This document shows, piece after piece, positions 16,392-24,038 of a stretch of 40,111 nucleotides of DNA. A program made the translations under genes and the position numbers. Where the stretch lies: NCBI RefSeq assembly GCF_900142695.1, contig NZ_FRBU01000029.1:1-40111 (forward strand). Reading direction: 5' to 3'. This DNA comes from Flavobacterium xanthum (lineage in GTDB: Bacteria > Bacteroidota > Bacteroidia > Flavobacteriales > Flavobacteriaceae). The notes below the pieces were generated by a model. That model was not told the DNA's origin. It searched no databases and worked only from the letters and a program-made list of their open reading frames with translations. Position 1 is the first letter of the stretch; each line of letters begins with the position of its first letter.

Positions 16392-16723
16392 ATTTTATAA
16401 AGTTGCTAAGTAACAAAGTTACAGAGTAACTGAGTTTTTATAATTGCAAAGAAACGAATTTTGTTTCTTTAGTATATTGATTTAACTTCAATTTTGGAAT
16501 TTCTAAATTCATATCAATGCTTTAGGGCAAACGCATCATAAATAAATTTTAAACCACATAGGAACATAGATTTTAGTTGTTTAAAGCAAAAAGGGATTTC
16601 ATTTTGCAAAGAATACATAGCTATGTAGAAGAATTATTCATATCCAACTCTTTTTTTTACTTTTTTCTATGTCTCTATGTGGTTTAAAAAAAGGAAGTGT
16701 TTGCCTTGATCACAGCTGACTGA
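16392..16723. other. About 330-bp gap with an inverted-repeat element
   Basis: The gap between the CMD gene and lptB holds no gene. It contains the inverted repeat annotated at 16547-16689 and a short hairpin AGAAACgaattttGTTTCT near 16451-16469. Near lptB is the phrase GTTGCTAAGTAACAAAGTTA, of a type common between flavobacterial genes. Confidence 0.6.
16547..16689. repeat. MITE-like element with about 24-bp terminal inverted repeats
   Basis: The left arm AAACCACATAGGAACATAGA (16551-16570) is nearly complementary to the right arm TCTATGTCTCTATGTGGTTT (16666-16685). The match extends a few A/T bases outward on both sides. The interior is about 95 bp and non-coding. It could be a miniature element or a long-stem transcribed hairpin between the CMD gene and lptB. 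Confidence 0.6.
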
Positions 16724-16734
16724 TTACTGACCAC
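16713..16734 (-). repeat. CAGT-rich gene-end motif overlapping the CMD stop
   Basis: On the minus strand GTGGTCAGTAATCAGTCAGC contains the CMD gene's last sense codons and its TAA stop. The motif thus reaches into the coding end, as it does for the gene at 21208-21450. Confidence 0.5.
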
Positions 16735-17077
16735 TTTTTTCTTCAAGAGCTTCCCAAAATTCATATGCTCTTCTTAGATGAGGTACTACAATAGTTCCAC
16801 CTACAAGTGTTGCAATTCCCATGGCTTCCATCATTTCCTCTTTGGTAACGCCTTCTTTATGGCTGGTTTCCAAATGGTATTTTACACAGTCATCGCATCT
16901 TAAAACTGCCGAAGCAACTAATCCTAGCAACTCTTTAGTTTTTACATCTAGTGCGCCAGCAGCGTATGCATTGGTATCCAAATTAAAAATTCGTTTCACA
17001 ATTTTGTTGTTGTCTGCTAGTAATTTTTCGTTCATTTTAGAACGGTATTCATTGAATTCTTCGATTATATCAGCCAT
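16724..17077 (-). CDS. Carboxymuconolactone decarboxylase (AhpD-like) family protein
   Basis: This 117-residue protein of the CMD family carries C61-x2-C64-x3-H68 (CDDCVKYH), the AhpD-type redox motif, followed by the conserved helix GVTKEEMMEAMGIATLVGG. Such proteins act as peroxidase-like thiol reductants rather than true decarboxylases when the CxxC is present. Its start overlaps the tatC end by 8 bp, so it is co-translated. Its substrate is unknown. The place in a kpsF-tatC-lptB group looks like conserved flavobacterial order rather than a functional link. Confidence 0.85.
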   Translation of the reverse strand: MADIIEEFNEYRSKMNEKLLADNNKIVKRIFNLDTNAYAAGALDVKTKELLGLVASAVLRCDDCVKYHLETSHKEGVTKEEMMEAMGIATLVGGTIVVPHLRRAYEFWEALEEKSGQ

Positions 17078-17885
17078 TTATTTTTTTTTGATTTTTTACT
17101 ACTATTTTTGAAATTAAGATACTTGCTTCATAGATTAACAACATCGGAATGGTTACAATAATTTGACTTACAACATCCGGAGGGGTTACTATTGCCGCAA
17201 CTATTAAAATAATAATTACGGCATATTTCCAATATTTTCTCAAGAAAACGGGTGTTACTAACCCAAGTTTAGTCAAGAAATAGATGATTATAGGCAATTC
17301 GAAAAACAACCCACAAGCAATCACGCTGGTTTTTACGAGTCCAATGTAAGAATCGATACTAAATTGGTTTTTCACAACATCACTGATGGTGAATGTTGCA
17401 AAAAAGTTGACGGACATGGGAACAATTACATAGTACCCAAACAAGACGCCAAGGAAGAAAAGTAACGAAGACGAAAAAATGAAAAGTTTCGCATGTTTTT
17501 TCTCTGAGGCATATAAAGCGGGACTAATGAATTTCCATACTTCCCAAAGTATAAACGGAAATCCAAGAATGAATCCAGCGGTTATACAGGTCCAAATCAA
17601 AACGTTGATTTGCCCTTCCATATTCGTGTTTTGAATGATAAAAGGCATTTCTGTTACACAAATAGTTTCGGCGAAGCCCAGTTGATTGGAGAGATCACAA
17701 AAAAAGCGGTAGGTAATAAAGTTAGCATTGGTGGGCCCAAAAATGACGACATCAAAAATGTAATCACTCACAAAAAAAGTGAATGTAGCCAAAATTAATA
17801 TTGCAATTGTACTTCGAACCAATAACCATCTTAATTCTTCAAGATGATCTAAAAACGACATTTCGTTTAAGTTTTTTTTTGCCAT
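17070..17885 (-). CDS. tatC: Twin-arginine translocase subunit TatC
   Basis: This 271-residue, six-helix membrane protein starts with the TatC signature MSFLDHLEELRWLLVRS. It also has FELPIIIYFLTKLGLVTP and the IVAAIVTPPDVVSQ loop. TatC is the receptor for twin-arginine signal peptides and exports folded proteins. It is longer than E. coli TatC because of an insert between helices 1 and 2 (about 50-85), a feature I recall in Bacteroidota. Its start overlaps the kpsF stop by one base and its end overlaps the CMD gene. Confidence 0.92.
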   Translation of the reverse strand: MAKKNLNEMSFLDHLEELRWLLVRSTIAILILATFTFFVSDYIFDVVIFGPTNANFITYRFFCDLSNQLGFAETICVTEMPFIIQNTNMEGQINVLIWTCITAGFILGFPFILWEVWKFISPALYASEKKHAKLFIFSSSLLFFLGVLFGYYVIVPMSVNFFATFTISDVVKNQFSIDSYIGLVKTSVIACGLFFELPIIIYFLTKLGLVTPVFLRKYWKYAVIIILIVAAIVTPPDVVSQIIVTIPMLLIYEASILISKIVVKNQKKING

Positions 17886-18850
17886 TATACTATTCCTTCT
17901 TTTAAAATATCGTGTAAATGCAGTATGCCTTTGTAGTGCGTATCGTCAACAACCACTAATTGGGTAATGGAAAAATCTTCCATTATATTTAATGCTTCTA
18001 CTACCATTGTATTGGAGGAAGTCATTTTTGGGTTTTTGGTCATAATATCTCGAGCTGTCAAATCAGCAAAAGAATCGCGGTCGTTTAGCATTCTTCGAAT
18101 GTCACCATCAGTAATAATACCAATTACTATATCATTTTCGACTACGGCAGTTACGCCAAGACGTTTTTCCGAAATTTCAAAAATAACTTTTTTTATGGAG
18201 GCTTCTGGAGCAACCATAGGTTTTAGGCTGTACTCCAACATGTCTTTTACACGGAGCAATAATTTCTTGCCTAATGCACCACCGGGATGGTACACCGCAA
18301 AATCTTCCGGTTTAAAATCACGCATTTCCATTAGGCATACCGCAATAGCATCGCCCATGACTAATTGTGCCGTAGTGCTATTGGTGGGTGCTAGGTTGTT
18401 TGGGCAAGATTCCGCATCTATAGTTGTATTTAAAATATAGTCGGAACCTTTAGCCAAAAAGGAGGTCATGTTGCCTGTTATTGCTATCAGCGTGTTTCCA
18501 AAACGTTTTAAAAGCGGAACTAAGACTTTTATTTCTGGACTGTTGCCGCTTTTTGAAATACAAATGATAACATCCTCGCTTTGAATCATGCCTAAATCTC
18601 CGTGAATGGCCTCAGAAGCATGCAGAAAAAGAGATGGCGTCCCAGTAGAATTGAAGGAAGCGACCATTTTTTGAGCTATGATAGCGCTTTTTCCTATTCC
18701 TGTTACGACTAATCGCCCCTTTGAATTATAGATTTTTTGCGTGGCTTCAATGAAGTTATTGTCTAGTAAATCAATTAGTTTAGCTATGGATTGGCTTTCC
18801 GATAAGATGGTTTTTTTGGCGCTGGCCAATATATTTTCTTTGGTGATCAA
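17885..18850 (-). CDS. kdsD: KpsF/GutQ-type arabinose-5-phosphate isomerase (KdsD-like)
   Basis: From the TTG at 18850 the product is about 321 residues, the usual family length, beginning ITKENILASAKKTI after the initiator. It has a SIS domain (GRLVVTGIGKSAIIAQKM, then HASEAIHGDLGM, about 45-90) and two C-terminal CBS domains (about 205-320). It converts ribulose-5-phosphate to arabinose-5-phosphate, the first step to KDO for lipid A core. The frame is open upstream to 19021, but that would overlap recQ by 86 bp and add unrelated residues. I therefore prefer TTG. It ends one base into tatC. Confidence 0.87.
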   Translation of the reverse strand: MITKENILASAKKTILSESQSIAKLIDLLDNNFIEATQKIYNSKGRLVVTGIGKSAIIAQKMVASFNSTGTPSLFLHASEAIHGDLGMIQSEDVIICISKSGNSPEIKVLVPLLKRFGNTLIAITGNMTSFLAKGSDYILNTTIDAESCPNNLAPTNSTTAQLVMGDAIAVCLMEMRDFKPEDFAVYHPGGALGKKLLLRVKDMLEYSLKPMVAPEASIKKVIFEISEKRLGVTAVVENDIVIGIITDGDIRRMLNDRDSFADLTARDIMTKNPKMTSSNTMVVEALNIMEDFSITQLVVVDDTHYKGILHLHDILKEGIV

Positions 18851-18904
18851 AACAGAATAATTAAAATTTGTATGTGTAAAAGAAATTTGTACCTTTAGGT
18901 GTCG

Positions 18905-18912
18905 CAAATTTA
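18905..18912 (-). promoter_or_regulatory. Putative -7 element for the kdsD-tatC-CMD group
   Basis: The minus strand reads TAAATTTG, an exact TAnnTTTG match, about 55 bp before the preferred TTG start. It supports that start, because a transcript beginning here could not encode the longer N-terminus. No good -33 partner is seen. Confidence 0.4.
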
Positions 18913-18935
18913 TACAAAATACCACATAATAAAGA

Positions 18936-21131
18936 ATGAATCCAAACGAAATTGACATACACAAAGAATTAAAGAAGTATTTTGGCTTTAGCCAATTTAA
19001 AGGATTGCAGGAACAAGTCATAAAAAGTATACTGAATCAACAGAATACATTTGTGATTATGCCTACTGGAGGAGGAAAATCACTTTGTTATCAATTGCCT
19101 GCTTTAATTCAGGAAGGAACGGCTATAGTTGTTTCTCCCCTAATTGCTTTGATGAAAAATCAGGTGGATGCCATTAGGAGTTTGTCTTCTGAAAATGGAG
19201 TGGCTCACGTTTTAAACTCTTCCCTTACTAAAACTGAAATTACGCAAGTAAAAAAAGACATCACGTCTGGATTGACAAAGTTGCTTTATGTTGCTCCTGA
19301 ATCTTTGACTAAAGAGGAGTATGTTAATTTTCTTAAAAATGTTACTATTTCTTTTGTCGCAATTGATGAAGCCCATTGTATTTCAGAGTGGGGACATGAT
19401 TTTAGACCAGAATATCGAAATTTAAAGCACATTATCAAGCAATTGGGCGATGTGGCTATCATAGGTTTGACCGCTACGGCTACACCAAAAGTACAAGAAG
19501 ATATTCTGAAAAACTTAGACATGACAGATGCTACAACTTTCAAAGCCTCTTTCAATAGACCTAATTTATATTACGAAGTACGCACAAAAACAAAAAATAT
19601 TGAATCGGATATTATTCGATTTATAAAACAACACAAAGGGAAATCAGGAATTATTTATTGCTTAAGCCGCAAAAAAGTGGAAGCTATTGCCGAAGTTTTG
19701 CAGGTAAACGGAATTAGTGCCGTGCCGTATCATGCAGGATTGGACGCTAAAACCCGAGCCAGACACCAAGATATGTTTTTGATGGAAGATGTAGATGTGG
19801 TGGTGGCAACTATCGCTTTTGGAATGGGAATTGATAAACCCGATGTACGTTTTGTAATTCATCATGACATTCCAAAATCATTAGAAAGTTATTACCAAGA
19901 AACGGGTCGTGCTGGTCGTGATGGTGGCGAAGGGCATTGTTTAGCTTATTATTCCTATAAAGATGTCGAAAAATTAGAAAAATTCATGTCCGGTAAACCA
20001 GTTGCTGAGCAGGAAATAGGTTTCGCATTATTACAGGAAGTTGTGGCTTATGCCGAGACTTCGATGTCCAGAAGAAAGTTTCTATTACATTATTTCGGTG
20101 AGGAATTTGATGATGTACATGGCGAAGGTGCTGATATGGATGACAATATTCGCAATCCAAAAGCGAAAGTAGAGGCCAAAGCACAAGTCGTAAAGCTGTT
20201 AGAAGTGGTGCGGGATACCAAACATTTATACAAATCTAAAGAGGTTGTCTTTACTTTAATTGGTCGCGTAAATGCAGTAATTAAAGCACATAGAACGGAT
20301 GCACAATCCTTTTTTGGATGTGGTGCAGGTCATGATGAAAAATATTGGATGGCCCTACTGCGTCAAGTATTAGTCGCCGGGTTTTTATCTAAAGATATTG
20401 AGACCTATGGCATTGTAAAAATCACAGATAAAGGATTGGATTTTATTAAAAAGCCACAATCTTTTATGATGTCCGAGGATCATGAATACAATGAATCAGT
20501 AGACGAAGCGATTGTCACAGCCTCAAAATCAACAGCAGTTGCCGATGAAGTTCTCATGGGAATGTTGCGTGATTTGCGAAAAAAAGTAGCTAAAAAAGTA
20601 GGCGTTCCTCCATTTGTGGTTTTTCAAGATCCTTCACTGGAAGATATGGCTTTGAAATACCCTATTTCTCAAGAAGAGCTGATTAATATTCATGGAGTTG
20701 GCGAAGGAAAAGCAAAAAAATACGGAAAGGAATTTTTAGAATTAATTAGCCGTTATGTTACCGAAAATGACATTACTCGTCCAGAAGACTTAGTAGTGAA
20801 ATCTACCGGAGTCAATTCCGTAAATAAGCTTTATATCATTCAAAACATTGACAGAAAATTGTCTTTGGATGATATCGCTTCTGCCAAAGGAATCAACATG
20901 GATGCTTTGATCAAAGAAATGGAGCAAATTGTTTATTCTGGAACTAAACTGAATATCAAATATTGGATTGATGATATGTTGGACGATGATCAACAGGAAG
21001 AAATTCATGATTATTTTATGGAATCGGAATCCGATAATATAGAATCTGCCTTAAAAGAATTTGATGGAGATTATGATCTCGACGAATTGCGTTTGATGCG
21101 AATTAAATTCATTAGTGAAGTAGCGAATTAA
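18936..21131 (+). CDS. recQ: ATP-dependent DNA helicase RecQ, without the usual zinc-site cysteines
   Basis: This 731-residue helicase has Walker A TGGGKS at 44-49, DEAH at 154-157 followed by the aromatic-rich loop CISEWGHDFRPEY, and motif VI ETGRAGRDG (about 324-332). An RQC region, an HRDC domain (about 535-610) and a C-terminal helix-turn-helix-like extension with an acidic tail follow. RecQ unwinds DNA 3' to 5' in recombination and fork repair. In the zinc-binding region (about 375-410) the sequence runs SRRKFLLHYFGEEFDDVHG and on to MDDNIRNPK with no cysteine, where E. coli RecQ has four ligands. It is divergent from kdsD. Confidence 0.93.
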   Translation: MNPNEIDIHKELKKYFGFSQFKGLQEQVIKSILNQQNTFVIMPTGGGKSLCYQLPALIQEGTAIVVSPLIALMKNQVDAIRSLSSENGVAHVLNSSLTKTEITQVKKDITSGLTKLLYVAPESLTKEEYVNFLKNVTISFVAIDEAHCISEWGHDFRPEYRNLKHIIKQLGDVAIIGLTATATPKVQEDILKNLDMTDATTFKASFNRPNLYYEVRTKTKNIESDIIRFIKQHKGKSGIIYCLSRKKVEAIAEVLQVNGISAVPYHAGLDAKTRARHQDMFLMEDVDVVVATIAFGMGIDKPDVRFVIHHDIPKSLESYYQETGRAGRDGGEGHCLAYYSYKDVEKLEKFMSGKPVAEQEIGFALLQEVVAYAETSMSRRKFLLHYFGEEFDDVHGEGADMDDNIRNPKAKVEAKAQVVKLLEVVRDTKHLYKSKEVVFTLIGRVNAVIKAHRTDAQSFFGCGAGHDEKYWMALLRQVLVAGFLSKDIETYGIVKITDKGLDFIKKPQSFMMSEDHEYNESVDEAIVTASKSTAVADEVLMGMLRDLRKKVAKKVGVPPFVVFQDPSLEDMALKYPISQEELINIHGVGEGKAKKYGKEFLELISRYVTENDITRPEDLVVKSTGVNSVNKLYIIQNIDRKLSLDDIASAKGINMDALIKEMEQIVYSGTKLNIKYWIDDMLDDDQQEEIHDYFMESESDNIESALKEFDGDYDLDELRLMRIKFISEVAN

Positions 21132-21132
21132 A

Positions 21133-21175
21133 GCAGTGTTCAGTGTACAGTTTTTTAGTATTCAGTTATTTCAGT
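21133..21175 (+). repeat. CAGT-rich gene-end motif after recQ
   Basis: The tract CAGTGTTCAGTGTACAG, a T-run and GTATTCAGTTATTTCAGTA follow the recQ stop by a few bases. With the opposite-facing tract at 21190-21220 it forms an imperfect inverted arrangement between two convergent genes. Confidence 0.5.
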
Positions 21176-21189
21176 ATGGTATAATTGGG

Positions 21190-21220
21190 CTGATCACTAA
21201 AAGCGGACTACTGACTACTA
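21190..21220 (-). repeat. CAGT-rich gene-end motif at the stop of the 80-residue gene
   Basis: On the minus strand the coding end reads into TAGTAGTCAGTAGTCCGC; the TAG stop at 21210-21208 lies inside the motif. Confidence 0.5.
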
Positions 21221-21450
21221 AAAATTTCTCCCCGATGCGGCTTCAAAGCATCGCGAACCTGAATCATGTTTTCATCGGTTACCACCATGAAAGCAATTGC
21301 TTGCATTTCGCTTTGAATCTCAAAACCGGTGATATTTAAAGCAAGTTTTTCAATTGCTATGTATTCTTTCAAATGAATTTCGTGATGTTCTGCCGTTTTT
21401 GCGGAAGCCGGTCCACGAAAATCCCAAATCAATTTTATTTTTCTAGACAT
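21208..21450 (-). CDS. Conserved Bacteroidota hypothetical protein, 80 residues
   Basis: The sequence MSRKIKLIWDFRGPASAKTA, then EHHEIHLKEYIAIEKL and AFMVVTDENMIQVRDALKPHRG, has the composition and motif density of a real protein. It resembles small flavobacterial proteins I have seen without annotation. It is convergent with recQ. Two beta strands and two helices are likely. Histidines H22, H23 and H26 and acidic residues cluster near the N-terminus, but I assign no activity. Start ATG at 21450. Confidence 0.75.
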   Translation of the reverse strand: MSRKIKLIWDFRGPASAKTAEHHEIHLKEYIAIEKLALNITGFEIQSEMQAIAFMVVTDENMIQVRDALKPHRGEIFSSQ

Positions 21451-21586
21451 TTTTTCTACGAGTAATCGGTTAGCGGTTTAACTGTTTTGAAGAGGCAAAG
21501 TTACAAAGTCTAATTCGAAAAGAGGTCAATTTTAAAAAATTGAGAACGGATTATTCTTTCAGTAAGAAGAAGTCAGTTCAAAATAC

Positions 21587-21594
21587 TACTTTTG
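21587..21594 (+). promoter_or_regulatory. Putative -7 element for the FAD oxidoreductase gene
   Basis: TACTTTTG matches TAnnTTTG, about 64 bp before the ATG at 21658. There is no convincing -33 box. Confidence 0.4.
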
Positions 21595-21657
21595 TACCAG
21601 AATTATGTAAGACACTTTTAAACGTCTGATAGTCTAAAAATCGAACAATCCAAGACA

Positions 21658-23220
21658 ATGCCTCAAGAACTTTTATTACAGGTTACTCCAGAAATAGCTT
21701 CAAACGAATTGTTGCTGAAAGATTATTTGTCGAAACAAATCAAAGTTTCAGTAGCCGATATTCAGCATGTTTCTATTTTAAAACGCTCCATTGATGCACG
21801 TCAGAAAGCGATTAAAATCAATTTGAAAGTGGCGATTTATATAAAAGGAGAGCCTTTTCAGGAAACCAAAATTCAACTTCCTGATTACAAAAATGTGGCT
21901 AGCGCACAAGAAGTAATCGTAATAGGGGCAGGGCCAGCAGGTCTTTTTGCTGCATTGCAATTAATAGAGTTGGGATTGAAACCCATAGTGATTGAACGCG
22001 GAAAAGAGGTTCGTGGCCGTCGTCGTGATTTGAAAGCCATTAATGTAGATCATCTGGTGAATGAAGATTCTAATTATTGTTTTGGCGAAGGAGGTGCAGG
22101 AACCTATTCGGACGGGAAATTGTACACGCGATCTAAAAAGCGTGGTGATGTTACTCGAATTCTCGAATTATTTGTCGCTTTTGGGGCTTCAGAGGATATC
22201 ATGATCGAAGCACATCCTCATATTGGGACTAACAAATTACCGCAAATTATTCAGGATATCAGAGAGAAAATTATCGAATGTGGTGGACAAGTTTTGTTTG
22301 AAACGCGATTGACTGATATTTTAATAAAAAACAATGAAGTTCAGGGAATCGTTACTCAAAAAGGAGACACGATTCTTGCTAGTAAAATAATTTTGGCAAC
22401 GGGTCATTCTGCCCGTGATATCTTTGAATTATTAGATAGAAAGAAAGTTTTTATAGAAGCCAAACCTTTTGCCTTGGGCGTTAGAGCGGAGCACCCTCAA
22501 TCTTTGATCGATAGCATTCAGTACAGTTGCGATTACCGTGGTGAACATTTACCTCCAGCACCTTATTCTATTGTGAAGCAGGTTAATGGTCGCGGAATGT
22601 ATTCGTTTTGTATGTGCCCTGGTGGTGTTATAGCGCCTTGTGCTACGAGTCCAGGTGAAGTAGTGACGAACGGTTGGTCACCATCAAAGAGGGATCAGGC
22701 GACGGCCAATTCGGGAATTGTAATCGAATTGAAATTAGAAGATTTTAAACCATTTGCCAAATTTGGTGCTTTGGCCGGAATGGAATTCCAAAAAAGTATC
22801 GAGCAACGTGCTTGGCATTTAGCTGGAGAAACTCAAAAAGTACCAGCACAACGCATGATTGACTTTACACAAAACCGAGTTTCATCGGATATTCCTAAAA
22901 CGTCTTATGTTCCAGGAACCACTTCGGTAGAAATGGGGCAGGTTTTTCCTGGTTTTTTAAGCCAGATTTTACGAGAAGGGTTTACCGAATTTGGGAAATC
23001 CATGCGAGGTTATTTAACTAACGAAGCTATTCTTCATGCTCCGGAATCCAGAACCTCTTCGCCAGTGCGTATTCCAAGAGATCCCTTGACTTACGAACAT
23101 GTTCAAATAAAAGGATTGTATCCATGTGGAGAAGGTGCAGGTTATGCGGGCGGAATTATATCTGCTGCCATAGATGGAGAAAAATGCGCTTTGATGATTG
23201 GTGCAATCTTGAATAAATAA
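21658..23220 (+). CDS. FAD-dependent oxidoreductase of the uncharacterised dehydrogenase family
   Basis: This 520-residue protein has an N-terminal alpha/beta domain (about 1-80) preceding the FAD-binding motif VIGAGPAGLFAALQLIELGL at 88-107 with E113-R114 after the second strand. Then follow GEGGAGTYSDGKLYTR (about 142-157), ILATGHSARDIF, and a C-terminal GLYPCGEGAGYAGGI FAD-contact loop. This matches the large FAD-dependent dehydrogenase family (COG2509-like). Its substrate is not established. It stands alone; the ATG at 21658 gives the normal family N-terminus. Confidence 0.85.
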   Translation: MPQELLLQVTPEIASNELLLKDYLSKQIKVSVADIQHVSILKRSIDARQKAIKINLKVAIYIKGEPFQETKIQLPDYKNVASAQEVIVIGAGPAGLFAALQLIELGLKPIVIERGKEVRGRRRDLKAINVDHLVNEDSNYCFGEGGAGTYSDGKLYTRSKKRGDVTRILELFVAFGASEDIMIEAHPHIGTNKLPQIIQDIREKIIECGGQVLFETRLTDILIKNNEVQGIVTQKGDTILASKIILATGHSARDIFELLDRKKVFIEAKPFALGVRAEHPQSLIDSIQYSCDYRGEHLPPAPYSIVKQVNGRGMYSFCMCPGGVIAPCATSPGEVVTNGWSPSKRDQATANSGIVIELKLEDFKPFAKFGALAGMEFQKSIEQRAWHLAGETQKVPAQRMIDFTQNRVSSDIPKTSYVPGTTSVEMGQVFPGFLSQILREGFTEFGKSMRGYLTNEAILHAPESRTSSPVRIPRDPLTYEHVQIKGLYPCGEGAGYAGGIISAAIDGEKCALMIGAILNK

Positions 23221-23654
23221 AAAAGCTCTAATTTTTTTAAATCTTTTTTGGCCATTTTTTATTGTTTCTACAATTACATTAAGAGCTGTAGGTTGTAAAG
23301 CATTCCTGCTCTTTATTTTATAAAAATGGCAGTACCTGCGTTTTTTGTTTTAGATTTTAAAAAAGAAGTTACTTTACACATAACTATTTTTAGTCCATTT
23401 CCCAAAAGGGGATTGTGTTTTTTATTGTAGTAAACTTTCGCAATAATCTCACTCAAGTGCGAAAAGATCTCGTTTCATTATTTACCAGTTTTATTGATTT
23501 TAATGTTTTCCTAATTATTATTTTAAATTTTCTTTATTTATAGTTAATATAATCTAGAACTTTAGCTTGATAAAAACAATCATCTTGTGAAATGTTTTTT
23601 ACTTTTAACATTATATTTAAAAATATTTTAAAAAAAACTATAAAAATCATAAAT
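23221..23654. other. About 430-bp gap with a weak hairpin
   Basis: AAGAGC at 23281 and GCTCTT at 23308-23313 pair with additional AGG/CCT inside a bulged stem, followed by T/A-rich DNA, and might be the terminator of the FAD gene. The rest is very AT-rich and empty until the small ORF at 23655. An in-frame upstream ATG at 23592 exists but gives an unlikely N-terminus. Confidence 0.4.
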
Positions 23655-23834
23655 ATGTTTCAAAAATTTAAAAAATCTGAAATTTTAATTTTACTACTTG
23701 TGGTAGGACTAATTTTTACTTCCGAATATTTTTATATAGTATTAAAAGATCCTCAACGAGCTATTTTTATTGGTTTATGGCCTCCAACAATTTTAGGTCT
23801 TTTAATATTTTTAAATCTTAAACTCAAAAAATAA
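23655..23834 (+). CDS. Tiny membrane protein, 59 residues
   Basis: From the ATG at 23655 the product starts MFQKFKKSEILILLLVVGLI and has two hydrophobic helices (about 9-27 and 38-54) separated by YIVLKDPQRAIFIGLWPP and ended by basic KLKK. The pattern is that of a real small inner-membrane protein. I prefer this start to the in-frame ATG 63 bp upstream, which adds a low-complexity basic stretch. A second tiny membrane gene begins 1 bp after its stop. No family recognised. Confidence 0.55.
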   Translation: MFQKFKKSEILILLLVVGLIFTSEYFYIVLKDPQRAIFIGLWPPTILGLLIFLNLKLKK

Positions 23835-23835
23835 A

Positions 23836-24012
23836 ATGGAAAATATAGAATTAATTATCCTGACAGTAGTGGTGATTTTATGCTTTGTTGCTTTCTTTAT
23901 TTCTACTTTTAACGAATTTGAAAAAGTTGAAAAAAAAAATTTAACCAGTGAAAATAGTAGGGGTATACTATCTAGATTCCTCGCATATCTAGAAAGTTTA
24001 GTAGCGGAATAG
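23836..24012 (+). CDS. Tiny single-pass membrane protein, 58 residues
   Basis: The ATG at 23836 follows the previous stop by one base. The frame encodes MENIELIILTVVVILCFVAF, one helix (about 5-24), then a charged soluble tail (NEFEKVEKKNLTSENSRG, then ILSRFLAYLESLVAE) with an amphipathic end. It stops at 24010-24012, 26 bp before the end of the opposing GH130-like gene. The tight spacing suggests co-translation and perhaps a two-subunit membrane complex. I do not recognise the family. Confidence 0.5.
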   Translation: MENIELIILTVVVILCFVAFFISTFNEFEKVEKKNLTSENSRGILSRFLAYLESLVAE

Positions 24013-24038
24013 TTTGTTTGTGGTTGAAGAGAAGGCGT

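Noticed and set aside
18851..19021. N-terminal extension of kdsD upstream of the TTG
   Set aside because: It is unrelated to the family, cysteine- and aromatic-rich, overlaps recQ by 86 bp and crosses the promoter region.
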